A stretch of DNA of 64,000 nucleotides. Origin: an uncultured Pelagibacteraceae bacterium (GTDB taxonomy: Bacteria; Pseudomonadota; Alphaproteobacteria; Pelagibacterales; AG-422-B15). Where the stretch lies: positions 1 through 64,000 of the forward strand of contig CACNSH010000002.1 of NCBI GenBank assembly GCA_902622985.1, read 5' to 3'. The stretch's first letter is position 1. Each line of letters opens with the position of its first letter. Below the pieces are notes generated by a model. It was given only the letters and a program-made list of their open reading frames with translations, made no database searches and was not told where the DNA came from. Shown here piece by piece: positions 25,712-34,282 of the stretch. A program made the position numbers and the translations under genes.

Positions 25712-27205
25712 TTAAACAAATATAATCTTTTGTGATAATTTTTTGTGCTTTGAAAGCATTAAAATAAATTTATTAAATCTACTGTTTAAAAGTTCTGAAT
25801 AGTTTTTTGGGATAGAAAATATCAAATTTGAATCTTTTACATAAATACTGATATTGCTGTAATTAAAATTAGATAATTTTCCAATTTCATATACAATTCT
25901 TAAGAATAATCCAAGCTCAATACTGCTTAATAATTTATTTTTATTTACAACTTTTCTATAATCTTTTATCTCATTTAGATCTATTCCATTGTGAAAAACA
26001 TAAATAACAGTAGCGAGTGTAACTCTGTCAGAATGGCTAAACTTTAATATTTCTGATTTTAATATTTGTTTAAATACAAACAATCCCCTCTCGTCACGAG
26101 CTATACTGTCTCCCGTTGATAAATAACTTATAGAGGACACTCTTATTCTTTTATTTAAATAGGATTTTCTTTTAAAAAAATTATTTGTGAATAATTTAAT
26201 ATTCTCATAATTTACGGTGCTAGGATTTAATTCGTTAGAAATTGCAGCAACTTTTAATGATTGATATTCAAGCGGATCGCTATTTGAGCTTAAGTTTATT
26301 TTATTAGAAATGTAGCCTTCTCTAATAGCTGTGTAAGAAATAACTACTTGCCTAGCAGAGGTCTTATTTATTATTTCCAACGCGACCTTGGCTGCGTATC
26401 GTATAAATGGTGTTTTATCTTTAGTAATTAATGAATATTGTAGCAAGTCCTTTTTTTTAAAATTTGAAACTTCTTCAAGCATCGATACAAAGTTATCAAA
26501 ATCAGGTTTGAAATGATGAATGACTTTGAGAGGATAGCTGTACTTATCAAAATATAATTTAACTAAAGCTCTCCACGTACCGCCCGTAAGGATTACCCTT
26601 TTAAACTTATTTTCATTAAGCCATTCAATATTTTGTAAAGAGTTTTTGAATTTTTCTATTATTTTTTTATTTTTAGTTTTTGCTCTGTGAACACCTAGTG
26701 GCAAGGACAATGTATTCATTATTTCTTTCTTTTTAACTTCTGCGAGTTCTAAGCTGCCACCGCCGAGATCGGCAACGAGACCACTTGATTTTTTTAGACC
26801 GACAATACATCCCATGGCAGAAAACTTTGCTTCTTCATTACCATTTAATACATGTATTTTCTTTTTAAAAATATTTTCTACATCAGCAATAAATGCCTCT
26901 CTATTTTTAGCAACACGGACAGCTTCTGTTGCAAAAATTTCATAATTTTTAATATTTGATGAGTCTATCAATTCCTTTATATAATAGAACGCATTCATTG
27001 CTTTTTTTATGGAGTCTTTATTAAGCTTATTATTTTTAATTAGATCTTTACCTAGCCCACATGAAATTTTTTTGTTAAAAATAGCTATCTGATTATACCT
27101 AAAGTTTTCAAAAATTTGAAAACGAACTGTGTCAGAGCCAATATCGATTATTGCAATACGTTCGTCTTTAAAAAATAATTTTTTTTTGGGAATTAAATTA
27201 TTCAT
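25712..27205 (-). CDS. ppx: Exopolyphosphatase/guanosine pentaphosphatase
   Basis: A 497-residue Ppx/GppA ASKHA-fold enzyme that trims phosphate from polyphosphate or hydrolyses pppGpp. Phosphate-loop motifs are IDIGSDTVRFQIFEN, VADLGGGSLELAEV and ILTGGTWRALVKL, with catalytic Glu in ATEAVRVAKNREAF. The C-terminal half is the helical HD-like extension, much degenerate. It overlaps ppk1 by 8 nt, so synthesis and breakdown of polyphosphate are made from one message. Confidence 0.92.
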   Translation of the reverse strand: MNNLIPKKKLFFKDERIAIIDIGSDTVRFQIFENFRYNQIAIFNKKISCGLGKDLIKNNKLNKDSIKKAMNAFYYIKELIDSSNIKNYEIFATEAVRVAKNREAFIADVENIFKKKIHVLNGNEEAKFSAMGCIVGLKKSSGLVADLGGGSLELAEVKKKEIMNTLSLPLGVHRAKTKNKKIIEKFKNSLQNIEWLNENKFKRVILTGGTWRALVKLYFDKYSYPLKVIHHFKPDFDNFVSMLEEVSNFKKKDLLQYSLITKDKTPFIRYAAKVALEIINKTSARQVVISYTAIREGYISNKINLSSNSDPLEYQSLKVAAISNELNPSTVNYENIKLFTNNFFKRKSYLNKRIRVSSISYLSTGDSIARDERGLFVFKQILKSEILKFSHSDRVTLATVIYVFHNGIDLNEIKDYRKVVNKNKLLSSIELGLFLRIVYEIGKLSNFNYSNISIYVKDSNLIFSIPKNYSELLNSRFNKFILMLSKHKKLSQKIIFV

Positions 27206-29327
27206 AACGCATCAGAGAGAGTAGTTTCTTAGGCTTTTTATTTCCTTTTAATTTTCCTCTACCTGACAAACTTGGATTTGACATGAAGTATTTATGTGCA
27301 TTAAACGTCTTACCTTTTTGTTTAACTCTTTTGTATGTGCCATCATCGTTCATCATCCACGTTTGCTCATTGTCTAGAAAATTGGCAACCATTATTTGAT
27401 TCAGTATTTGCTCATGGACAGTGGAGTTCTTTATGGGGGTCAATATTTCAACTCTTCTATCCAGATTTCTAGGCATAAGATCAGCTGATCCAATCAAAAC
27501 GGTGTTATTTTTTGATGGTATATTAGATTCGTTAGCAAAACAGAAGATTCTAGCATGCTCTAAATATCGGCCAATGATACTCTTTACAACAATATTTTCA
27601 GAAAGTTTTTTAACTCCTGGTCTTAAGCAGCAAATTCCTCTTATGAATAATTCAATTTTTACTCCCGCTGCAGAGGCCTCATAAAGCTTGGAGATCATCT
27701 GAGGGTCAACCAAAGAGTTCATTTTAAGCCAGATACCAGATGGTTTACTTTTCTTTGCATTTTTAATTTCGTTATCAATCATTACATTAATTTGATTTCG
27801 CATTGCGGGTGGAGAAAGTACTATATCATTTAATTTGATTGGAGAAGCATACCCAGTCATGTAATTAAAGATTCTCTCAATGTCTTTGCAGATTTTTTCA
27901 TCTGCCGTAAATAATGACAGGTCTTCATAAGTTTTAGCGTTTTTTGGATGATAGTTTCCTGTGCCTACATGTACATAGCTTTTTAATTTGCCTGCTTCTC
28001 TTCTGATAATTAGACTTGCCTTTGCATGCGTCTTCAATTGAGCGAAACCGTATACAATTTGAACTCCTGATTTCTCCATTTGATTGGCAAGAGCTAAATT
28101 AGATTCCTCATCAAATCTTGCTTTGATCTCAACAACAGCTGTAACACTTTTACCATTATCTGCTGCTTTTGTAAGGGCTTTTATAATAGGACTATCAGCA
28201 GTGGTTCTGTAAATCGTTTGTTTAATAGCTACTACTTTTGGATCTACAGCAGCCTGATTTAAATAATCGACAACAACATCAAAAGTTTCATATGGATGAT
28301 GAACAACAAAATCTTTTGATCTGATGGCAGCAAAACAATTATTATCAAATTGCTTTAACCTTTCAACAGGTCTTGATATGAATTTTTTAAATTTTAATTT
28401 TGGTCTATTTAAATTATGAATCTGCGATAAATCTTGTAAACCAACATACTTTGATAGAGTAATGACTTGCGCATCTTTAAGATTCAAATTTTTTTTTAAA
28501 AAGTTTTTCTTTTTAGATGATATGTTTTTTAAAATTTCTAGCCTTACTATTTCCCCTCTTTTTCTTTTTGTTAAAGCTTTTGCAAAATATTTAATAACAT
28601 CTTCATCATCCTCATATTCGTAATCGATATCACTGTCTCTTATAACTCTGAATATTGCACTATCCAACAATTTAGAATTTGGGAATAGATCTTTAAAAAA
28701 ATATCTAATAATATCTTCAACAAATAAATAGTATTCTTTTTTACCCTCTTGAATAAACACAAGTCTGTTTAATGCTCGCGGAACAATGATTACCGAATTA
28801 AACGGTTTATTTGAACCTCCTGCCACTAAACTCAATGAAATACACAGTCCTTCATTTGGAATAAATGGAAATGGATGCACTGGGTCAATTGAAATTGGCG
28901 TTAATATAGGCAGTATTTCTTCATTGAAAAGTTTTTTTAGATTTTTTTTCAATCTTATATTTAATTTATTAGGCGTAATATGAATTATTTTTTCTGCATT
29001 TAATTCTCTAACAAGCTTTCTAAAAGAAACATCCTGATTCTTAAATATTTTTGCTGATGCATTTTGTGCTGCTTTTAATTGCTGATGTCCAGTCATGCCG
29101 TCATGGCTTATTTTGTTTGGATTATTTTCTATTTCATCCAAAAGACTTGGTATTCTTACCATATAAAATTCGTCCAGATTACTTGCAGAAATTGAGAGAA
29201 AATTAACTCTTTCGATTAACGGCACTTTATTATCATTAGCCTCATCTAAAACTCTTTGGTTAAAAAGAAGCCATGATAATTCTCTGTTTAAGAACTTATT
29301 GTCTGAATTTGTATTTTTTCTTATCAT
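27198..29327 (-). CDS. ppk1: Polyphosphate kinase 1
   Basis: Makes long-chain polyphosphate from ATP. The 709 residues begin almost at the conserved NRELSWLLFNQRVLDEA, so the start is well fixed. Active-site stretches are QTIYRTTADSP, KARFDEESN, the autophosphorylated His of TH-AKASLII, GTGNYHPKNAKTYEDLSLFT, and the second His in LEHARIFCF. First gene of a twelve-gene minus-strand run to aqpS. The start lies only 10 nt from the divergent sixA start, so each promoter must overlap the other gene. Confidence 0.96.
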   Translation of the reverse strand: MIRKNTNSDNKFLNRELSWLLFNQRVLDEANDNKVPLIERVNFLSISASNLDEFYMVRIPSLLDEIENNPNKISHDGMTGHQQLKAAQNASAKIFKNQDVSFRKLVRELNAEKIIHITPNKLNIRLKKNLKKLFNEEILPILTPISIDPVHPFPFIPNEGLCISLSLVAGGSNKPFNSVIIVPRALNRLVFIQEGKKEYYLFVEDIIRYFFKDLFPNSKLLDSAIFRVIRDSDIDYEYEDDEDVIKYFAKALTKRKRGEIVRLEILKNISSKKKNFLKKNLNLKDAQVITLSKYVGLQDLSQIHNLNRPKLKFKKFISRPVERLKQFDNNCFAAIRSKDFVVHHPYETFDVVVDYLNQAAVDPKVVAIKQTIYRTTADSPIIKALTKAADNGKSVTAVVEIKARFDEESNLALANQMEKSGVQIVYGFAQLKTHAKASLIIRREAGKLKSYVHVGTGNYHPKNAKTYEDLSLFTADEKICKDIERIFNYMTGYASPIKLNDIVLSPPAMRNQINVMIDNEIKNAKKSKPSGIWLKMNSLVDPQMISKLYEASAAGVKIELFIRGICCLRPGVKKLSENIVVKSIIGRYLEHARIFCFANESNIPSKNNTVLIGSADLMPRNLDRRVEILTPIKNSTVHEQILNQIMVANFLDNEQTWMMNDDGTYKRVKQKGKTFNAHKYFMSNPSLSGRGKLKGNKKPKKLLSLMRYE

Positions 29328-29337
29328 TATTAAAAGG

Positions 29338-29853
29338 ATGAAGCATTTATATCTATTGAGACACGCGAAATCAAGTTGGGATGATCCTAGTTTAAGTGAT
29401 TATGAGAGACCTCTTTCTAATAGAGGAAAAAACAACTGTAACAAAATTGAAACATTTCTTTCACAAAAAAAAATAATACCTGATATTTCCTATGTTTCAT
29501 CTGCAAGAAGAACTGTCGACACATTTAATTTAGTTCTTGGAAAAACACTAAGGACAAGCTCGAAGGTTGTTTTTAGCAATAAATTATATTTATGTGACGA
29601 AATCTACCTTTTTGACTTAATCAAAAACACTGAAAATAATTATTCAAATATTTTAATTGTTAATCATGAACCGACAATTCGAAATTTAACAATTGATTTA
29701 AGTGCGCCCTCTCAAGATGAGAAATATTTAAATATTAAAAATAAATTTCCAACAGGAAGTCTTGCAATACTAAATTCTGATTTAAAAGATTGGAGTGAAT
29801 TAAAATATAATTCATTTAAAGTTACAGATTTTGTTCGACCTAGATTCTTATAG
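29338..29853 (+). CDS. sixA: SixA-type phosphohistidine phosphatase (histidine phosphatase family)
   Basis: About 171 residues from the ATG at 29338. The catalytic motif LLRHAKSSWDDPSLSDYERPLSNRG, split as RHA (nucleophile His) and the SixA-type Trp-Asp-Asp region, is followed by SSARRTVDTF and the second catalytic His in IVNHEPTIRNL. SixA-like enzymes dephosphorylate histidines in phosphotransfer proteins, but many small homologues act on other phosphoesters. Divergent from ppk1. Confidence 0.85.
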   Translation: MKHLYLLRHAKSSWDDPSLSDYERPLSNRGKNNCNKIETFLSQKKIIPDISYVSSARRTVDTFNLVLGKTLRTSSKVVFSNKLYLCDEIYLFDLIKNTENNYSNILIVNHEPTIRNLTIDLSAPSQDEKYLNIKNKFPTGSLAILNSDLKDWSELKYNSFKVTDFVRPRFL

Positions 29854-29854
29854 A

Positions 29855-30352
29855 TTATATTGAAGCGGCGTAATCAATTATGCTATTTTGAATTTTTATT
29901 AATACATCGTTATCGGAGGATGATTTTATCCAATTATTATTTTTTAATTCTTGAATGAATATTCTTATGTCTAAGGAATCTTTCGTTAAATCATCACCAA
30001 CAATATAAACATCAATTTTAATACGGCTGTTTATATCTTTTTCAATTGAAAACCAATCAGTCAATATAAAGTAGTCTTCTTTGCTGGCTTCCAACACCGG
30101 CATGAATGACAACTTTGCAAGTGAAGCCTTCCATAGCTTTTCTTTATTATTGATTAAATTATCATTATTGATTGAGAGTGATTTACTTATTTCATCGTTT
30201 ATCCATTTATTAAGGCTTATCCCCCTTGAGTTAGGATCTGCTGCGTCTTCTCCTCTAATATGGCCAGAGTCTGCCCTTTCTATACTTAATGGAAGTTGAG
30301 CGCAGTTGATGAGAGCGACTAAAATAAAAATGAAGAAAAAATATGCTTTCAT
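29855..30352 (-). CDS. DUF3576 lipoprotein
   Basis: A 165-residue protein with a hydrophobic N-terminus and a lipobox-like LINC (Cys17), so likely an outer-membrane or periplasmic lipoprotein. The body matches the DUF3576 pattern: LWKASLAKLSFMPV, ILTDWFSIEK, KIDVYIVGDDLTKDSLDIRIFIQ and a C-terminal NWIK segment. The family is mainly alphaproteobacterial. Its function is unknown, with possible resemblance to small envelope assembly proteins. Confidence 0.75.
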   Translation of the reverse strand: MKAYFFFIFILVALINCAQLPLSIERADSGHIRGEDAADPNSRGISLNKWINDEISKSLSINNDNLINNKEKLWKASLAKLSFMPVLEASKEDYFILTDWFSIEKDINSRIKIDVYIVGDDLTKDSLDIRIFIQELKNNNWIKSSSDNDVLIKIQNSIIDYAASI

Positions 30353-30393
30353 TACTTATTAATATTACAAGATTGTTACATATTTATTAAAAT

Positions 30394-30422
30394 AACCAGA
30401 GTGCATTATTTGCACTCTGGTT
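30394..30422 (-). terminator. Terminator of the porin gene
   Basis: A perfect 12-bp stem (30394-30405 with 30411-30422) around a 5-nt loop follows the porin stop on the minus strand. An AT-rich ATTTTAATAAA tail continues after it. One of only two strong terminator-like structures found in the window. Confidence 0.8.
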
Positions 30423-30461
30423 ATCATGATCAATTAACTTGAAAGGATTAAAAAAAGTTAA

Positions 30462-31394
30462 TTAAAAGCCAATTTTGTAGCCAATGAAGAAGTTTTCAAC
30501 ATCCTCATTTGAACCCACGGAAGCAACATGATATTCAAATGAAGCTTTTACGCCTCCACCGAATGACTTTTGCAAGGAAGCAATAGAGCCATCGTCATCA
30601 GCCGTTGAGCCAGGATTATCAACATCAAAATATTCATATTGAAATGTTGCACCCAATCCAGGAATCTTTGGTGTTTTAACACCTACTACTGTATAGCTGT
30701 CACCGCTGTCTGAATCGTATAGACCATAACCAATCGTGTAACCTGCAAGTTTAGGTGCTTTAATACCAATCATATAGTTTTCATCCCCAGTTCTAGAGTC
30801 CGTATTGCCTTCATCGACAATGCCTCCTTTGACTGAAAAACCGGCAATCTTTCCAGATATTGAATAAGCCATTATGTCGTCATAACCAGCCGTTGTTCCA
30901 AATCCGATACCCGCTTTAACAGTAAATCCATTTATCTTAGGTGATGTGTAGACAATTTGGTTGTTATCATCAAAACCTGCTGCACCAGTAACGCCGTCAC
31001 CATCTTCATAATCAGCGCTTAAGCCTTGAGGCAATTTTCTCGAGCTTGCAAATGATGATTTTACAGGGTGGCTATCCATACTATCAACGGGGCCGCCTGA
31101 GAGACCATTACCAAAAGAAACTGTGCCCATGTCAGAAATGAATGAAATATCAAAATCACCACCTCCACCAGACTCGAAAGCCATAACACCTTCTATACCC
31201 ATACCATTATCTAATGTATCTGTGTAAGTCACGTATGCTGATTCTGTAATTGATATTCTTTCCTGAGACGCGTAAGAATCTCCATCTCCCCACAAGCCAT
31301 TAAAAGTACCGCCAACAGATACATCTGCTTGCGCACTTGAAAGAGCCATTATGCTAGCAAGCGCAGTCGTTGCACTTAAAATTTTATTATTCAT
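30462..31394 (-). CDS. Outer-membrane porin
   Basis: A 310-residue beta-barrel porin. Signal peptide cleavage is near SSAQA-DV. The mature start DVSVGGTFNGLWG and the alternating strands (ESAYVTYTDTLDNGMGIEGVMAF) are typical of Gram-negative porins, and the last residue is Phe (GYKIGF), the BAM recognition signal. Acidic loops and Gly-rich turns are prominent. Pho-like half-sites upstream suggest induction in phosphate limitation, which might make it a phosphate or phosphonate diffusion porin. That role is inferred. Confidence 0.88.
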   Translation of the reverse strand: MNNKILSATTALASIMALSSAQADVSVGGTFNGLWGDGDSYASQERISITESAYVTYTDTLDNGMGIEGVMAFESGGGGDFDISFISDMGTVSFGNGLSGGPVDSMDSHPVKSSFASSRKLPQGLSADYEDGDGVTGAAGFDDNNQIVYTSPKINGFTVKAGIGFGTTAGYDDIMAYSISGKIAGFSVKGGIVDEGNTDSRTGDENYMIGIKAPKLAGYTIGYGLYDSDSGDSYTVVGVKTPKIPGLGATFQYEYFDVDNPGSTADDDGSIASLQKSFGGGVKASFEYHVASVGSNEDVENFFIGYKIGF

Positions 31395-31675
31395 AAATTA
31401 CTCCATTAATTAATTAATAAATGAAGTCATACATGAGATTTCATAAAATTTTAGTTAAGTAAATATTAACAATTATTAAGGTCTATTAAAATTTTGTTAC
31501 AGCTAAATTAATATTATTTCAATTTTGTTAAGATTATATAACAGTTTATTTTTTTATATGTTTAAACGTGTTTTTTTTATTTCAAAATTATTTAAATATA
31601 ATTTCTTATTATTAATTTTTTATTTAAAATTTATTAAGATGAATACTGTATAAAAAAAATTTTTTCGAAGTGTTG
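31395..31675. promoter_or_regulatory. Long AT-rich leader and promoter region of the porin, with Pho-like half-sites
   Basis: A 281-bp gap. Read on the minus strand it contains TCTTAAC-AAAA-TTGAAAT (from 31533) and CTGTAAC-AAAA-TTTTAAT (from 31502), each a half-site pair with 11-bp phasing. No start codon with a believable reading frame is seen in the gap. The rest is an A/T-rich stretch with oligo-T runs. Confidence 0.45.
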
Positions 31676-32683
31676 TTATTTTGCAACGCGTGATACAGTT
31701 TGATGTGACAAAAACAGCTTAGAAACCTCATGCCAATCAAATTTTTTACTATAATTTATACAATCTGTACGACTCACTTTTCTCGCCTTATCAATTGAAT
31801 TAATTAAATTATGATCAAGACAATTATGTTTAAAATTATCAAAAACATCAATTGGACCTGGAACAGGATATGCGGCCACGGGAAGTCCACTGGCGAGAGC
31901 CTCGATCATGACCATTCCAAACGTATCTGTTTTACTTGGAAATACAAAAATATCTGAAGATGCATAGTACTGGGCCAGTTCACTTCCTTTCTTCACTCCT
32001 ACAAAAACTGCATCAGTATATTTTTTTTCTAGTTTTTTCTTAGAGGGTCCATCACCTACAAGTAATTTTGTACCTTTTAAATTTAATTTAAGAAAATCCT
32101 CTAGCGATTTTTCCTTAGATATTCTTCCTACATATAAATAAATTGGTTTTTCTAATTTGAGATCAATCTTGTTCTTCGGATTAAAAGCTTTTATATCAAC
32201 GCCCCTGGACCATTTAACTGTCCTTTTAATTCCATGTGAATTAAGTTCATCTATAATTGAATTAGAGGATACCATTACTGCGCTAGAATTTTTGTGAAAC
32301 CATTTCAAAATTTTATATGTAAAAGATACAGGTATCTTAGCCATCGTATTTATATATTCAGGAAATTTTGTACAATACGAGGTTGTAAACGCATAATTAT
32401 TCTTTGAACAATAATTCCTAACAGCTAAACCAATAGGCCCCTCTGTAGCAACGTGTATAAAGTCAGGCTTAAACTTCTCAATGATCACGCCAATTTTGAA
32501 CCAATGATTAATCGCAAGTTTTATTTCAGGATAAATAATCAGTGGAATTGTAATAAATTTATCTGGAGTTATGTACCTAACCTCATGTCCTTGACTTGTA
32601 AGTTTATCACCAAGTGTTTGATAAGTTCTAACAACACCATTTATTTGAGGGAGCCATGCGTCTGATGCGATGAGTATTTTCAA
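31676..32683 (-). CDS. agt: Glycosyltransferase family 4, Agt-type (lipid remodelling)
   Basis: A 335-residue GT-B enzyme. The N-terminal acceptor domain (DAWLPQINGVVRTYQTLGDKL) and C-terminal nucleotide-sugar domain (YVGRISKEKSL, VGDGPSKKKLEKKY, FPSKTDTFGMVMIEALASGLPV with the E-x7-E region) resemble SqdX/Agt proteins. In marine Alphaproteobacteria Agt glycosylates the diacylglycerol released by PlcP, making glycolipids in place of phospholipids when phosphate is scarce. It directly follows plcP with no gap, which supports that role. Confidence 0.83.
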   Translation of the reverse strand: MKILIASDAWLPQINGVVRTYQTLGDKLTSQGHEVRYITPDKFITIPLIIYPEIKLAINHWFKIGVIIEKFKPDFIHVATEGPIGLAVRNYCSKNNYAFTTSYCTKFPEYINTMAKIPVSFTYKILKWFHKNSSAVMVSSNSIIDELNSHGIKRTVKWSRGVDIKAFNPKNKIDLKLEKPIYLYVGRISKEKSLEDFLKLNLKGTKLLVGDGPSKKKLEKKYTDAVFVGVKKGSELAQYYASSDIFVFPSKTDTFGMVMIEALASGLPVAAYPVPGPIDVFDNFKHNCLDHNLINSIDKARKVSRTDCINYSKKFDWHEVSKLFLSHQTVSRVAK

Positions 32684-33502
32684 TTAACTTAATACCTTTA
32701 CGGAGTCCTTAGGTTTGTTCAAAATTTCATACTTTTCAACGATATCTTTCCAAAAAAGAATATCCATCGTTCCATCAAAATTTTCTACCATAAAAGAACA
32801 GTTTTCTACCCAGTCACCATCATTATAGTAATGAACTCCATTTATTATTCGATGTGAAGCGTGATGAATATGTCCACAAATAACTCCTTTTAGATCTTTC
32901 TTTTTTGCATAACCTGCAACTATTTCTTCGTACTTATTAATATAAGAAACAGCATTTTTTACTTTTAATTTCAGATACTTTGAAAGCGACCAATATTTCA
33001 AACCAAACAATAATCTTAACTGATTAAATCTTCTATTTAGCCATAACGCTAAATCGTATGCGCTAGCGCCAAGATGGGCTAACCATGGTGCAATATTAAT
33101 AATCGAGTCAAATTTATCTCCATGCAGTACAAGATATTCAGATCCATCTACTGTCCTATGTTTGATTTCATTAACTACCCTAATATCGCCTAGTGTTATG
33201 GGCACAAATTTTCTAACAAGCTCATCGTGATTTCCCGATACATAAAACACTTTAGTTCCATGTCGTGCTTTTCTTAGAATTTTTTGTATTACATCACTGT
33301 GGCTTTGTGGCCAGTGCCATCTATTTTTAAGTCGCCATCCATCTATAATATCTCCAACTAAATACAAGTAATCTGATCTGGTATTTTTTAAAAACTCAAG
33401 TAACTGTTCAGCTTGACAGCCTTTTGACCCTAAATGAATATCTGAAATAAATATGGAACGATATTTTAAGAGAGGAATAACATTATTTTTTTCGTTGACC
33501 AT
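32684..33502 (-). CDS. plcP: PlcP-type phospholipase C (metallophosphoesterase)
   Basis: A 272-residue calcineurin-like phosphoesterase with dinuclear metal ligands in SDIHLGS, LVGDIIDGW, VSGNHDEL, VLHGDKFD and CGHIHHA, in the standard order. The NRWHWPQSH segment and length fit the PlcP/YbbF-like group that cleaves headgroups from phosphatidylethanolamine and phosphatidylglycerol, giving diacylglycerol. LpxH is the main alternative, but the Pho box upstream and the adjacent Agt glycosyltransferase favour PlcP. Confidence 0.85.
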   Translation of the reverse strand: MVNEKNNVIPLLKYRSIFISDIHLGSKGCQAEQLLEFLKNTRSDYLYLVGDIIDGWRLKNRWHWPQSHSDVIQKILRKARHGTKVFYVSGNHDELVRKFVPITLGDIRVVNEIKHRTVDGSEYLVLHGDKFDSIINIAPWLAHLGASAYDLALWLNRRFNQLRLLFGLKYWSLSKYLKLKVKNAVSYINKYEEIVAGYAKKKDLKGVICGHIHHASHRIINGVHYYNDGDWVENCSFMVENFDGTMDILFWKDIVEKYEILNKPKDSVKVLS

Positions 33503-33582
33503 AAAATTGGTAAAAAAGAATCAATTTTCATTACATTACCAATAGTTTATGAAAGATTTGTTAAGCCATACTTTCTAGAAAT

Positions 33583-33622
33583 CTGTCATAAAATTTTAAT
33601 ATTCTTGTAATTTTTATGACAA
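33583..33622. promoter_or_regulatory. Symmetrical Pho-box array reading towards plcP and towards a candidate small RNA
   Basis: On the plus strand CTGTCAT (33583), TTTTAAT (33594), TTGTAAT (33605) and ATGACAA (33616) are in exact 11-bp register. Read on the minus strand, the same DNA begins with TTGTCAT and ends with ATGACAG. The plus-strand array ends 10 bp before a consensus TATAAT (33633-33638), the spacing of PhoB-activated promoters. The minus-strand arm faces plcP with a poorer -10. Confidence 0.72.
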
Positions 33623-33644
33623 AATTAAAAATTATAATTTAATT

Positions 33645-33728
33645 ATTGAGTAACTAGACAGAAGACTGAACTTCCTCATTTAATCCTCCACCCTTCCAAA
33701 TATAAATGGGGAAGTTCTTCTCTTATTT
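33645..33728 (+). ncRNA. Candidate phosphate-regulated small RNA with C-rich loop
   Basis: No protein is encoded here. TATAAT at 33633 predicts a transcript start near 33645. A 15-bp stem (33668-33682 with 33703-33717; one G-U pair) carries a 20-nt loop containing CCTCC and CCC, complementary to GGAGG Shine-Dalgarno sequences. A T-rich tail (TTCTTCTCTTATTT) follows. The design recalls C-rich-loop small RNAs of Alphaproteobacteria (CcsR/alpha-r14 type). The transcript itself is not proven. Confidence 0.5.
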
Positions 33729-33791
33729 CCATTAAGGTAATTTGTATATTGGGATCATTATAAGAAAAAAGAGGAAAAATCAGGATTTTAT

Positions 33792-33829
33792 AAAAAAAAA
33801 GACCCGTCCAAGTATAAATTGAACGGGTC
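33792..33829 (-). terminator. Intrinsic terminator downstream of the two membrane-protein genes
   Basis: An 11-bp stem (33801-33811 with 33819-33829, outer arms GACCCGT/ACGGGTC) is followed on the minus strand by nine T residues (33800-33792). A textbook Rho-independent terminator for the genes at 33853-35077. Confidence 0.9.
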
Positions 33830-33852
33830 CTTAATTTATAGATTAAGTATGT

Positions 33853-34272
33853 TTAAAATGTTCTACCAATTCTCATTCCTGCCCTGTCGTACAAGACATT
33901 CATCAGAATGAAGACAAGTATACTAGCCACCATAGGAACTGGATTAGCGCCCCCATCTTCGCCCATAAATAAAACAATTTGCCTTATAGAAGTGACAAAG
34001 GATCCAACCAACATCATTCTAAAAAACACTGTAGATTGTTCAATTGGTGCCAGTAAACATGCAGTAAAACCTACTGCAAAAACTATATAAACCCACCCGA
34101 GATTTGCAAACAGCTGAAAATGTGCTGCATCAACATCGCTCGGATTTGTTCCTATTCGCTCTGCAAAGGCTAATACCGGCTCATTATCTATAAACATAAA
34201 ACCATAAAAGAGAAATAAAACTATTAAAAAACAAATTATTACTCTGCTTATTGTGTCTTCAACTTTAATCAT
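33853..34272 (-). CDS. Four-span membrane protein, unknown
   Basis: A 139-residue integral membrane protein with four hydrophobic helices, one containing the polar pair FTSIRQI. Not firmly assigned; it resembles small DUF4345-like proteins. Its N-terminus (KVEDTISRVIICFLIVLFLFYG) and the later Gly-Gly-Ala-Asn-Pro turn resemble those of the next gene upstream (KTDDNVIKACMFISGLIFFVYG; DGGNP), so the two are probably paralogues. It is 10 nt from that gene and ends at a strong terminator. Confidence 0.65.
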   Translation of the reverse strand: MIKVEDTISRVIICFLIVLFLFYGFMFIDNEPVLAFAERIGTNPSDVDAAHFQLFANLGWVYIVFAVGFTACLLAPIEQSTVFFRMMLVGSFVTSIRQIVLFMGEDGGANPVPMVASILVFILMNVLYDRAGMRIGRTF

Positions 34273-34282
34273 TTTGTTCCTC

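Noticed and set aside
32684-33502. LpxH (UDP-diacylglucosamine pyrophosphatase)
   Set aside because: The fold is shared, but the Pho box and adjacent Agt glycosyltransferase indicate PlcP.
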